64,000 nucleotides of DNA from Cryptomeria japonica (taxonomy: Eukaryota > Streptophyta > Pinopsida > Cupressales > Cupressaceae), in contig NC_081414.1 of the NCBI RefSeq assembly GCF_030272615.1, positions 521,174,185 to 521,238,184 of the forward strand, in the 5' to 3' direction. Made by a program: the position numbers and the translations under genes. Position 1 is the first letter of the stretch. Each line of letters begins with the position of its first letter. The notes below the pieces were generated by a model. That model was given only the letters and a program-made list of their open reading frames with translations, was not told where the DNA came from and did no database searches. Below are positions 22,830-35,000 of this stretch, piece by piece.

Positions 22830-23260
22830 CTGATTTCCTTGTTTACTACGAATGCAAAGCTTTAGGCTTATTTTGATTTCCTGCGTTTCCTTAGGCTTTC
22901 TACTTTTCATCTTCACCTTGCTTTGCTTCCAGTTACGGAATGGGCTTTATAGTGAGCACACAGATCAATAATAAAAAGCAATGAATAAGGTAATTATCAT
23001 ATGAAAAAAAGGATAGTGTTTTCCCTTGTGGAACTAAGTTTTGTAGTAGAGTGGATGGATTTATCTAAGGCAATAAGGCAATAAGATTCAAGAAATTTAA
23101 ATATATGAACAAAGTAAAATTTAATTTTGTTAATAAATTTAATAATGAAAATGGAACATTTTTGAGTAAAATTATTTTCACATAATTAAAATAATTAAAA
23201 TGTAAGAATTGAAAATTTAAATTATATCAATTTTCTTACTAAAATAACATTTCAAATCTT
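22830..23260. other. Short AT-rich gap between PLAC8 gene 2 and LINE L2
   Basis: No gene is seen. It contains the probable gene 2 polyadenylation region and AT-rich sequence. The LINE begins near 23262, where GC content rises; no target duplication was identified. Confidence 0.5.
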
Positions 23261-23302
23261 AACATTTCTTAGAGGAAGGAGAGATAGCAGAGGGAGTGGA
23301 AT

Positions 23303-24858
23303 TTGAATTTTCAGCAGGCAGGAAATTATAGTGAAGGCGGAAATGGCGTTGGAAGCACGAGGAACATCTTGGGGGAAGAGGATGAGGACGGAAAGGCTGA
23401 TGGGGGTGGCAGGGATTCCTGGGATGGCGGTACTCAGCACATTCCAACGTGCCACAATGATGCCTCGTCCAACAGTCTCAACAACTCGCATGGTTCTGAG
23501 GGTCCCAGTGACCCTACCAAGTGCCAAACTTCTTCTTCGTCGGTTTCTGAATACAATAAGAAATGGACAGCCTTATTTGGTTTACGCCCAAAAGGTAAGT
23601 TGGTTTCCCTTGTTTCTCATTGTACTGACCCCATTTCTGGTATTTGTTCCATCTCCATTCTGGATTGCATTGTGGATAAAAAGTTGGCCACTATGGAGTC
23701 TATTTTGGTGGCAAATTTGTGGGGCCGCGTCCCAATATTGAATATGTTAGGTCATGGCCTGCTCACAAATGGAGAGGAAAAGGTCAGATTGAGGTTACTG
23801 CAATGACAAATGGTTTTCTCTCCTTTTCCTTTACCTATGATGAAGATTTAAAATCAGTGTTAGCTCGAGGACTATCGCTATTGGGGAAATTTTCCTTGGT
23901 TTTGAAAAAATGGGAACCCGGTTTCAACCCAAAGAATTGGAAATGCAATGAAGCTCCTATCTGGGTTCAATTGACGAGTCTCCCTTTGGAATACTGGGAT
24001 GAGGAAATGTTTTATGGATTGGCCACTTGTTTTGGTGAACTGCTTTTAGTGGACCTAATGATTGTGGCTAAAAGAATATTGGTGTATGCTTGCATTTGTG
24101 TGAATATTAAGCAATCGCTTGACCTTCCCCAGGAAGTCACTTTCAACTAAAAACTTGGGAAATGGATTGAAAAGGTGGAATATGAATCAATTCCTTTTGC
24201 TTGCTTTCATTGTAAGAAGGTTGGTCATTGGGCCAGAGATTTCCCTTCCAAGAATTAGTCTAAGAAAGTTTGAAGGGAAAAATATTTTAACTTAGTTAGT
24301 GTCGTGGAAATGCCTTTTGGGCCTCACTGTTCTCAAAATCATGAGATGGTGGCTCTAGATCCTAACAATCGGGATTGTCAAATGTGGTAGGGAGAAGTTA
24401 TGGGGAGTGATTTGAAGGAGGTTCCCTCTGGGTCTCCAAATCTAGAATGTCCTATTCATGGAGAGATCCCTCATCTATTGGAGGAAAATAAAGTGACTCT
24501 GGATGCTTCCCTTCCCAATGTTGTCGCTTAAACAAACTTGAACTTGATTGTGGATATGGGCTTTTCCCATGAAAAGTTAGGTCAGTTTAACTCTTCTTCC
24601 TTTGATTCTTCTCATTCCAATTCCCCTTTGGATTTTGGCTTAGAGACTGAGGACCCTAATCCTTTCATTGCAATTAGATCTAAGAATTTGTGTCAGAGTA
24701 CTCCTCCCTCAAATGTTGGGGTGGCGTCGGGCTCTGTGGGTGCCAAAACAAGGAACAAGTTTAGAGAAGATTGTGTCTCACAACCAAGAGGGGTTGGAAG
24801 ACCCTCAAATCTCTTTAGCAAAGGTAAGCAAAGTAAGTCGGATATTGTTGATGGTTCA
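23303..24858 (+). pseudogene. LINE L2 ORF1 (DUF4283-like, degenerate CCHC)
   Basis: It starts MNFQQAGNYSEGGNGVGSTR (ATG 23303). A frameshift near 23715 follows LVANLWG, after which RPNIEYVRSWPAHKWRGKGQ continues in another frame. The DUF4283-like core includes FSFTYDEDLKSVLARG, FSLVLKKWEPGFNP and APIWVQLTSLPLEYWDEEMF. A CCHC-like knuckle CFHCKKVGHWARDF (about 24200-24240) has Phe in place of the last Cys. Further stops follow (FN-stop-KLGKW, SKN-stop-SKKV, QMW-stop-GEV, VVA-stop-TNL) and a Ser-rich tail to TAG at 24859. The likely role is LINE RNA binding; it is not intact. Confidence 0.82.
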
Positions 24859-25228
24859 TAGCGAAATCTTAAGGATATGGGGATTGGCTCCCTTGATCAT
24901 TTTATGTGAAGATCATCTCATGGAACATAAGGGGGCTCAATCACCCCCACAAACATGATCTCCTGTCAAATTTGATTTGAGATCATAAACTGGGAATCTG
25001 TCTTGTCCAAGAGACAAAAATGCATTCTGATAAACTTTCAAAGATGAAGTTGGCTATTTTTAAGGATTGCGGTGTTTATTGTGTTGATGCGGGTGGTGCC
25101 TCGAGAGGTGTTTCTACTTTTTGGAATCCAAGACTTGTGCAAGGTTCAACAATTATTTCCAATCCAAATCACATTGCCACCAGAATCACTAATCTTTTGT
25201 ATGGCTCTTCTTGTATCATTTCCAATAT

Positions 25229-25233
25229 CTATG
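25229..25233 (+). repeat. Target site duplication CTATG (left copy)
   Basis: CTATG occurs on both sides of the 25234-26011 insertion (second copy 26012-26016). Deleting one copy and the insert restores the LINE codons for NIYAPN. Confidence 0.92.
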
Positions 25234-26011
25234 TGTATATGATGAAAATGGAAACAATAATGTTGAAAGACTAAATAGATTCAACCACAAAACCCTAGCC
25301 TAACAACAACAAAGATCCACTATAACATATGAAGATTACCTAAGACAATGCAAATCAAATGAAATCACAAAGATTATACCTTCACATGTCCAATAGGGTT
25401 TTGATCTCCATTCTTCCTATCTCCATTGATCTTGCTTGATATATTTGCTCTCAGATTTTATGTGCACAAGAGCTCAACAAAGAACGGAATGTGGTTGCAA
25501 GTAGGATCGTAGTGTAGTCAAATGCATAAATTGATTCATTAGAATGATTGATTGATTAGAGTTTGATAATGAAGGAAGCATCTCCTTATATAGAAGACAC
25601 AATAAGAAATGGAGGGATAAGATTGAGTGGTGTAAAAGGAGGTCGGCTATGATTAGAGAGTAGGTAAAAGAAATAATAAAATAATGAAAGGGGTAGGTAG
25701 TGTAGGAATTAAGAGATGAATGACATGTGTCATGGGTAGAAAAGGTTAATGAATTAATTTAAATAAATAAAGATTTATTTAATTAATAGAAGAAATGAGA
25801 TCAATTAAATAAATAAGATATTTATTTAATTTAAGAAAAGGATAATTTAAATAAATAAAGGTATTTATTTAAATGAAAAATAAGGCTAGAAGAGGATAAA
25901 TGAATTAATTAAATAAATAAATATTTATTTAATTAATAGAAGAATTAAGCTTAGATAATTAAATAAATAAAATATTTATTTAATTAGACTAGACAATTTT
26001 GGGTGTCTACA
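25234..26011. mobile_element. Solo LTR (778 bp) inside LINE L2
   Basis: It begins TGTATATGATG and ends GGGTGTCTACA, is flanked by perfect CTATG duplications and has no internal coding region. Together these define a solo LTR left by recombination between two LTRs. The second half (about 25740-25990) contains five short inverted repeats of the type ATTAAATAAATAAA/TTTATTTAATTA. Its terminal sequence (TGTCTACA, preceded by an AT-rich block) resembles the solo LTR at 31402-32543, so both may come from related Gypsy elements (inference). Confidence 0.92.
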
Positions 26012-29000
26012 CTATGCTCCTAATAGAAGGAGTGCTAGGAAGATTTTGTGGAATTCTTTGGTAAATTCTAGACTTCTTTTTAATAATGAGAAGTGGATTC
26101 TGATGGGGAATTTTAATTGCCCTATTTCAAATATGGAGAAAAGTGAAGGGGCACCGATTTTTGAAGATAGTAAGTAGGATCTTTTGGATCTCATTAATGC
26201 GTTGGGATTTATTGACTAGGATTTGAACGGGTCTAAGTTTATGGGGTCGAATAGGAGGAGTGGGACAAATCTTATTCAAGTCAGACTTGATAGGGGTCTT
26301 ATTTCCCCAGATTGTCTACTAGATTTTTCCCTTATCTAGGATTGGATCTGACCATTTCCCAAATGTTTTAAGCATTTCTTCCCTTAGTAGGAAAAAGGCT
26401 TTCCCATTCAGATTTGAAAAAATATGGACTCATAATCCTAACTTTATGGATAAGATTGTGGAGTGGTGGAATATTGGGGTCCATGGTATGGCTATGTATA
26501 GAGTGGCCAAGAAACTGGCTAATGTAAAATCTATTGTCTAGAAATGGAATAAGTCCTCCTTTGGCAATATCTTCCAAATAAAAGATTCTGTGAAAAAGGG
26601 AGTTGGATGATATTCAATCTCTTATTCAATCCCAAGGGTATTGCCCCATCATAATGGACAAAGAAGTTGAACTCCTATCCAAATTACATGATATTATTTC
26701 TAAAGAAGATGAATTTTGGAAACAAATATTGAGAGCCATTTGGTTGAAAAATGGGGATAAGAATACTAATTTTTTCCATATGACAACTCTTAAGCATAGA
26801 GAATCTAATAGAATAACGAAGATCTATGTAAATAATCATTGGATTGATAAGTAGGAGAATATGAGCTCTAAAGTTGTTCGCTATTTTTCTGACCTTTTAT
26901 CTATTGATGCTCTGGTTGACTTGGTTGCTCATGAGGAAATTCTTAATGAAGTCCAAGCCTGTATTTCTCTAGATATGAATTATGAGCTAACTAGAATCCC
27001 TTCTGCTGAAGAGGTTAGGAAAGTGGTTTTTTGCTTTTGATGGGAATAAAGTTTCAGGGCCTGATGGTTTTCCTTTGTTCTTCTTCCAGCTGTTTTGGTC
27101 CATTGTGGGGGAGGATGTTGTTTGTGCTGCTTAGGAGTTCTTTGGATCCATATTCTTTCTTAAAGAGTTTAATGCCATGTTTATTGTGTTGATTCCTAAG
27201 AAAGATGATGCCAGTTGCTACTAGGATTTCATGCCCATCAGTTTATGTAACTCTATCTATAAAATCTTTTCTAAAATTTTGGTTTTCAGGCTAAAGAAGT
27301 TTCTCCCCTGCTTGATTTCTATGCAACAAAATGGGTTTGTTCTAGGGTGTCAAATTTTGGAATCCATCATGGCAGTTCATGAAAAAATCCATTCCCTTTT
27401 GGTAAACAGGAATCTTGGTTTATTTCTTAAACTCGACTTGTTAAAGGCCTATGATAGGGTGGATAAGAGTTTTTTGATCAGTATGCTTCGTGCTTTTGGT
27501 TTTGGTGATCACTTCATTCAATTGATCAATTAGTGCATTTCAACTCCCAAGTTTTCAGTGTTGAATAATGGATCTCCTTTTGGGTTTTTCTCGACCTCTA
27601 GGGGTCTCAGACATGGGGATCCCATCTCGCCATTCTTGTTCATCATTATGGGGGAAGCTCTTAGTAAGATTATTCTAATGGAAGCCAGGGTTGGTAGAAT
27701 TAAGGGTCTTAGACAGCCTTTAGGCCCTCAAATTTATTCCCATCAATAATTTGTGGATGATACATTATTGATGGGGGAAATTTTGGACTCAGAGGCTAAA
27801 TCATTGAAAAGAATTATGTCCCTTTATGAAATGGGTTCAAGGTAGAGGATTAGTATCCCCAAAAGTTCTATCTTCTTCCTGAATACCCCTACTCATAGAC
27901 AAATTAAGATTTTTGAGATCTTGGGATGTAAATTGGCCTCTTTCCTTGATATTTATTTAGGGCTCCCTCTATGCCAGGGTTCAGTTCCAAATGCTTTCTG
28001 GTCTAATTTGATTGATAGGTTCTAGAAAAAACTTGCGGGTTGGAAGGGTGCTTGGCTAAGCCAAGATGGTAAGCTTCAACTGATTAAAGCCTCATTGCAC
28101 AATCTCTCAGTTTATTCTATGAGTCTTTTTAAATCCCAACCAAATTTACCGATAGAAAGACCCAGACGAACTTCTTGTGGACAAGTATTGGATCTAAGAA
28201 TCGCTTGCATTTGGTTACTTGGGACCAAGTCTGTATGTCAAAGAAACTCGGTGGGCTGGCCATTAGGCATATCCATGATTTTAATATGGCATTGTTGGCC
28301 AAATAGTTGTGGAGAGTGATTAAGGAATCCAATGAATGGACTAATATCATTGATAATAAGTACCTTCATTCATCTCGATCTCCTCAAAATATCCTTGAAG
28401 GTTTTTGTATGGCCCAGAATGCTTCTAGCCTTTGGTCAAGTTTTCTGAATACTAGAGCCCTCATTTCAAAAGAGTCAAAGTGGTCCCTCGGTAATGGTTG
28501 AAATATTTGTTTTTGAGAAGATTGGTGGGTTGGTGACATCCCCTTAATTGATTGTAGTTGGGTTGTCCCTTTCATGGAGCAGTGTAAAGACCGAATTGGC
28601 TTCTGGGTTGCTGATTATATACGAGATGGTAGTGGGATTGACTTGTCTCATTTGTATCCACTGCTCCTGCCTCTTTAGAAATTGATTTATGTTATTTGTA
28701 TTCCCTCTATTCTTGTTGAAGATTATCTAGTATGGGTGAGATCTTCTTCTAGTGGTTTGTCGGTCTCTCAAGACTTTGCTTTGCTTTCAAGAACCTATGC
28801 TCCGACCCCTTTTTGGTATTGTATCTGGAATAAGTTCCTGATCCCCAAAATTAATATTTTATTTTGGCTTTTTATGTAGAATAAAGTGCTTTCTATTGAT
28901 AACCTTTACATAAGGGGGATGTTATTGCCTAATCGCTCCTTTCTCTGCAAGGAAGAGACTGAGGACACTACTCACCTTTTATTTCAGTGCTCTTTTAGTC

Positions 29001-29891
29001 AGGAGATTTGGGCTCACTTTTTTGACCTTTAGGGTATTAGTCGGTGCTTCCCCTTGCATTTGTTGGATTGTTGGCTGCAATGGTTGTGTTCTTCGGATAA
29101 TCAGGCTCTTAAGTTTCTTTGAAATTTTATTCTCCCTCATGTGGCTTGGGGCATTTATAAGGAAATAAATAATCACATTTTTAGAGAGATAATTTTCAGT
29201 TGCTGTGGTGTCTCGTCATATCCAATCCTATATTAAGGAAAAATTCAATGCGTCTTGCCCATCTTAACAACATGATCTGGCTATTAATTCTCCAAAAATG
29301 GATTGGGACATCATCAATAGATGACACATTGACTCGGATATTTCTAGAAATATTGTTAAAATGAAACACACAAGACCCAACATTGCTTGGATTGCTCCTC
29401 CAAGGGGGTGGATCAATATTAATGTTGATGGGACAACCAAAGGTAATCTTGGGCCGATAGGCTATGGGGGAGTTGCACGTGATTACAATTGTAGGCTTGT
29501 GTCGACAGTAGCACTCCCACTAGGAACCCATACAAACCATTTTGCCAAGGCAAATGCAACCTACATTGGGATTAGAATGGCAAGTCGTGGGGGATTTAAG
29601 GTGTGGTTGGAGAGTGATTCGTTAAATATAATAAACTATCTGAACAAAAAATCTCCACCTAGCAGGACGATCAACCATTTAATGCAAGATTGCTTTGAAA
29701 TGATGAAAAAATTTGAGGATATTAAAATATCACATGTTTTGAGGGAGGGTAATAGGCTTACTAACCACGTGGCTAATCTAGGTGTGGTTAGAGATAATGA
29801 AATGTGGTGGTAGGAAGGGGATTCCTTCCTATTCCAGTTGTGTGAGTTGCCCAGGAAGGACGTCGAAAATATTTCATCACTCAAACATTAA

Positions 29892-30086
29892 TGATGATAG
29901 CTCACATGTGTAGGGATTTTCATAGAAAGAGCAAAGGCGAGGTTCCAGATTGTTCATGTGGCTTTGTTTGTTTTTCATCAACCTATGCCTCACACCAATA
30001 GTATACCTAAAAGCATATGGCTGATTTGGTTCTAAATCTATATGTAATGAAGAATGGAAGATAGCTATGTGCTCCCAAGCCCATGT
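29892..30086. other. Spacer after LINE L2
   Basis: It presumably holds the LINE 3' end and start of flanking DNA. No poly-A run, repeat or ORF is evident. Confidence 0.45.
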
Positions 30087-31261
30087 CTAGAGAAAATTAA
30101 TATCACATCCAACTAATTTCTGTAGCAAGTAAACAATCCCATGCATCTGATGATACAAAGTGGCAAGAAGACAAGGACCCCAAGCAAACACATCTTTGTC
30201 AATAATCATATCATGTATAACATGTCCCCATCCAACAAGAAAACCATGGGAACATCTATTAGGAATTAATAATCCAACTACAGTGCAAGCAAGCACAACA
30301 GTGAGATCATCATAATCAAAATCATCCCAACGAATCTCATAATGACCACAGATATGTAGATCTTGCTCCTCATACTCAAACAATGTACACAAAGCATAAA
30401 TACCATCATGACGATCAAAAGCAACTCATCTACCAAATATCAGATTGTGTAAAATACGCCACACATCCTCAACTGTGATGGATGCCTCACTAGTCGGTAG
30501 ATGAAAAGAACATGTCTCTGAATGCCACCACTCAATCAAAGAAGTAATCATGGCCCTATTGGTTGCAACCTTGGGCAAATGCGCTATATAATTCATTCCA
30601 ACCTGTCGTAACAAAGTGGTATCCTCTGGATCCAACTCATGACACCGATCAGGACCATCTGGCCTTGTTTGCCTAGCAAGTAGTACTAGATAATGCGCCT
30701 GCATTTGGAAAATATAAAAAATGAGTCAGTTACGTCATCAAAACTGCCAAGATGCATAAATAAGAAGAAAAATGCCTTTATTATCAAATGTGAAATACTT
30801 ATTTCAACTGCGAAGTAAAATTCTCAAATGCAACATACTTCTATCAAATGCGAATAAAATTTAACATATTCGAAACGATATTATCAACTGCAAAGTAAAA
30901 TAATCAAATGCGACATACTTGTGCCAAATGCGAATCAAAATTAACATATGTGAGATGATATTATCAATTGCGAGTCAAAACTTTCAAATGCGATTCAATT
31001 TTGTCAAATCTAATTCAATTTTATCAAATGCGGTATAAAATATCAAATGTGAAGTGTTTACATCAATTGTGACATGATTATATCAATTGCGGCAATATCG
31101 ACAGTCAATTGCAAAATTAATGGTAGATGGTACACCCAAAAAATGATTAAAATTTTGCAAAATACAAACATAAACAAGAAAATCATGCAACTCACCATGC
31201 CACTAGTGTCGGGAGGTCTTTGATATGACCACACTTGCTCAGATATATGTACTATTGACAT
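30087..31261 (-). pseudogene. Plant mobile domain (PMD) protein gene relic
   Basis: Two exons on the minus strand: 31261-31196 (ending PPDTSGM before GTGAG) and 30698-30087 (after TGCAG). They read in phase as SGM-AHYLVLLARQTRPDGPDR, LDPEDTTLLRQVGMNYIAHL, ITSLIEWWHSETCSFHLPTS and SITVEDVWRILHNLIFGR. A TGA (possibly from CGA) follows, then VAFDRHDG and, to the end, LVGWGHVIHDMI, WGPCLLATLYHQMHG. The WWHSET-FHLP-xxEDVxxIL pattern is the plant mobile domain (aminotransferase-like, PF10536), found both in host MAIN-like proteins and in Gypsy and Mutator elements. One premature stop suggests a pseudogene or element-borne copy. The start is uncertain; upstream exons may be lost beyond the nearby insertions. 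Confidence 0.75.
30780..31115. repeat. Degenerate short repeats (TCAAATGCGA type) in the PMD intron
   Basis: About 18 irregularly spaced copies of a 10-12 bp core like TATCAAATGCGA or TCAACTGCGA are separated by 5-15 bases (for example near 30800, 30838, 30910, 30938, 30985 and 31025). All lie inside the inferred intron of the PMD gene. This is a decayed tandem array without known function. Confidence 0.65.
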
Positions 31262-31396
31262 TTGATGGATTGCGCCTTTTTTGTCCTAGAGATACTTTTA
31301 TGATATATATGATTGAGATTCAGTGGTGTACCATGTGTATGGATACTTTAATAATTTTTTATGATGTATGTATGGATTATGATATATTTATGGATG

Positions 31397-31401
31397 CATA
31401 T
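31397..31401 (+). repeat. Target site duplication CATAT (left copy)
   Basis: CATAT flanks the 31402-32543 insertion on both sides (second copy 32544-32548). Confidence 0.85.
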
Positions 31402-32543
31402 TGTCATGCCTGTGAAGTGTGATACCCGCATCTGCAACACAAACACTCAATAGATCATTACAAGCATGGTTAGAAAATTAAAATCAAATAAAGATTAACC
31501 ATGACAAAGCAACCTATCGCCTCCTAAGAGATGTGAGTATGGATTTGCTCTTAGATGCGAGTATGGATTTAGCAATCCCAGTGACTTGACTACACCTAGG
31601 TGGAGGATTTGAAATGATAATGATATGCAAAGATGAGATTGATTAAGCTAGAATGAGCCAAGAGACTAATTAAGTTAATGATATGCATGATTAAGCTATG
31701 ATTATGATGCAATTAAGCTAGAAAAGAGACTGATTAAGCTACACGATTCAACAATTATGCTAGAAAATGATCAAGTTAAACTAAATCTAAGATGCAATTA
31801 CCTATAAAAATAATGTTCAAATGATATACCTATAGTAACAACACCTAAATTGATTTTGAGATGGGATCCTTTGTGCTCCAAAATGGGGGATATTTATAGG
31901 ATTTCCAAGGCCAGGGGTGAGGTGACAAGAATCAACGGTCTAGATTGAGTATTAAGATATCAATGTTGAAATTGGAGGAGGTTGGAGAATAGGTTAGAGG
32001 AAGGGACACTTGTCATCTCTGTGGTGACAAGTGTCAAGAAGCCTTGCTCATAAAAGGGCAAGTGTCCAAGAGAGGAGACATGTGGCCAAAGTGCCATGTG
32101 TCTCAAGGGAAGAATATCCACACCATAGGAGGTTAGGATAAGGAGGTTAGAATGTGCAAGATAGGATAGGGTTGGTTAAACCCAAGGTTAGGTGGAAAGG
32201 GTTAGGTTGTTAGAAGTTAGGAGGCATGTGGATAATTTGAATTTAAAAATTCAAATAATAGGAAAAGACTAATTAATTCTCAAATCATAAATTGATTTGC
32301 TTTTATTAATTAGGGGATTAGAAGAATTGATTGAAATGGGGGGAGGATTAATTAATTTGAATTAATTAATCAAAGGAGACCATGGAATGAACTTAATGAA
32401 TAAATCCTTAGATTTATTAATAAGTAGATGAAAAGGAGAATTTAATTAAATTTCCTAATGAATTCAATTAAATTAGGAAGGGGGTTTAATTAAATAATTG
32501 CTTATTTAATTAATTATCTTCAGACCATTTTTAGGTTTCTACA
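31402..32543. mobile_element. Solo LTR (1142 bp) upstream of the PMD relic
   Basis: It starts TGTCATGCCTGTGAAG and ends TTAGGTTTCTACA, with a CATAT duplication on both sides and no coding region inside. The last 280 bp are AT-rich with ATTAATTAA-type blocks, as in the solo LTR at 25234-26011. It lies only 64 bp outside the end of element T. Confidence 0.82.
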
Positions 32544-32607
32544 CATATGATATGATGAACTAACATGCTTGTGATGCAAGATAAGATATCTATATGATTA
32601 GATGAGA

Positions 32608-32611
32608 TCTA
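32608..32611 (+). repeat. Putative target site duplication TCTA of element T (left copy)
   Basis: TCTA directly precedes the left inverted repeat and directly follows the right one (53292-53295). A 4-bp match could be chance, but both copies sit exactly at the ends of the 30-bp inverted repeats. Confidence 0.6.
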
Positions 32612-32641
32612 GGGTAAGTGCACCAAGATGGTGAACAAAAA
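32612..32641 (+). repeat. Left terminal inverted repeat of element T
   Basis: GGGTAAGTGCACCAAGATGG continues for 10 more bases and is exactly inverted at 53262-53291. Just inside, AGTGGCCACTTTTTT is also shared with the right end. Confidence 0.85.
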
Positions 32642-33480
32642 GGGGGGTATAAGTGGCCACTTTTTTTTTCCTTTTCTGAAAACAGGTAAACCTGAACTTC
32701 AAAGGGCTATTTGAAGGTCATGCACTCAAAACTAGGCATTGAAAAAAGAATAAGAATTGTAGTACTTTGAATCTAGTTTCTAAACTACTAATTTTTTTTT
32801 AAAATTGGATAATATTAAGAGGGTTAAACCTTTCACGCATGAAAAATTGTTCCTAGTTTTTTCAAAAAAATATAACATAGCTGTTTTTGTGTGCTGCACA
32901 AAATATATAGTTAGATTTAGTATTTTGCAAAATCCTTTGGTAGGATGATAGGTAAGAGTGAGATCTAGAAGTTGTGTATTTTTTTGTAATTTTTCATCAA
33001 GTATTTTATTTTTTATGATTTTTGGAAGTGACTACATCCTGAAAATTTGGTACCTGTGTGTGCGTTCGGCATAACTTGCATCAAAATAATCAAAAATGCA
33101 ATTTTTTTTTTTAAAGTGTATATAATCTAGTGTAGAACAATAATATATAATTTATTTTGAATTTGGTCAAGTGTATCAAAAGTTATTAAAAAAATGGCAG
33201 ACATATGTCTATGAGGACTATCAAGGCACTTATAAAGAAAATTAAAGTTTACTATGCTAATATTGTCCAAAAATTAAAAAATTTATATGGTTAGAAAACT
33301 AAGAAGATGTGTGAGGTTATGGTGGTAATTTTAGAGATACCCACTTCATCATTTGTAAACCTGATGACGATGAAGTCAAGAAATCATGGTGGAGGATGAA
33401 AAACGTGTAAAGGAACAAAAAAGGGGGGAAAATGGGCTTGCAAGCCTTAGGGTCTTTTTCCAACCCTCTTACCAAGCCAA
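32642..33480. other. Left subterminal non-coding part of element T
   Basis: AT-rich sequence without a supported gene. A short open stretch around 33330-33400 (FRDTHFIICKPDDDEVKKSW) is protein-like but unrecognised and isolated. Confidence 0.45.
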
Positions 33481-33481
33481 A

Positions 33482-33650
33482 ACCTGCATGGGTTTTGAAG
33501 AATCAAAAGTACTATTCACAATTCTTCATAACCCGTATGAATTATGAAGAACTAGAAATAATTTTTTTTGTTTCACAAAACCCATACGGGTTATGAAGAA
33601 CTAAAAACATTTTTTTTGGTTTCACAAAACCCGTATGTGTTATGAAGATA
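33482..33650. repeat. Left cluster of ACCCGTACGGGT-like palindromes (element T)
   Basis: Four imperfect copies of the palindrome AACCCGTACGGGTT lie at about 33482 (CCTGCATGGGTT), 33530 (ACCCGTATGAATT), 33580 (ACCCATACGGGTT) and 33629 (ACCCGTATGTGTT). All are followed by (T/A)TGAAGAA. The same motif is clustered near the right end and before the transposase gene. Confidence 0.75.
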
Positions 33651-33929
33651 TAATAATGTATGCTTGTAAACTTAGCATTTACTACACATGTTTTAGACAT
33701 ACCTAGATAATATGTGTTTATGTATGTATATATGCATATCTATAGTTATATATACATATATCTATATAGATATATGTATATATATGTTTGTATACATGCA
33801 TGTACATCTTCTTTTCCTCTCTATCTCTCGCCTTACTTCCCCCATCATTGTCTTTGTCTATTCTGAGCCCTAATTATCTTCCTTGAGTGCTATCTCATCT
33901 CTCTCCCCCTCACACTTCTCTATTTTTTG

Positions 33930-35000
<1,071 letters not shown>

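Larger units (their letters stand above)
23262..29891 (+). mobile_element. LINE element L2 (L1/RTE-like plant LINE with RNase H)
   Basis: A non-LTR retrotransposon with ORF1 (23303 to about 24.9 kb), ORF2 endonuclease (from 24906), RT, zf-RVT and a C-terminal RNase H (to 29891), split by a solo LTR at 25234-26011. Removing the solo LTR gives a near-full-length element of about 5.85 kb. Both ORFs have many stops and some frameshifts, so it is inactive. No poly-A tail or target duplication could be fixed at either end. Confidence 0.88.
24906..29891 (+). pseudogene. LINE L2 ORF2: endonuclease, reverse transcriptase, zf-RVT, RNase H
   Basis: The endonuclease starts at KIISWNIRGLNHPHKHDLLS (first codon GTG at 24906, presumably a former ATG), then ICLVQETKMHSDKL. 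It is interrupted by a solo LTR inside the NIYAPN motif, and continues at 26012 with APNRRSARKILWNS, WILMGNFNCPISNME and SDHFPNVLSI. The linker has FWKQILRAIWLKNGDKNTNF (26720-26780). RT motifs: VSGPDGFPLFFF (27052), FLKLDLLKAYDRVD (27424), LRHGDPISPFLF (27605) and FVDDTLLMGE (27750). A zf-RVT segment is at about 28840-29030 (NKVLSIDNLYIRGML; HLLFQCSFSQEIW). RNase H is at 29361-29813 (INVDGTTKGNLGPIGYGG; WLESDSLNII). After a TAG the tail ends DVENISSLKH at 29891. There are many nonsense codons and a few frameshifts, for example near 26340 and 27030. Confidence 0.87.

Noticed and set aside
23331-23741. 136-residue ORF overlapping LINE L2 ORF1
   Set aside because: Out-of-frame shadow; the protein-like frame is the one starting at 23303, joined by a frameshift to the frame at 23719.
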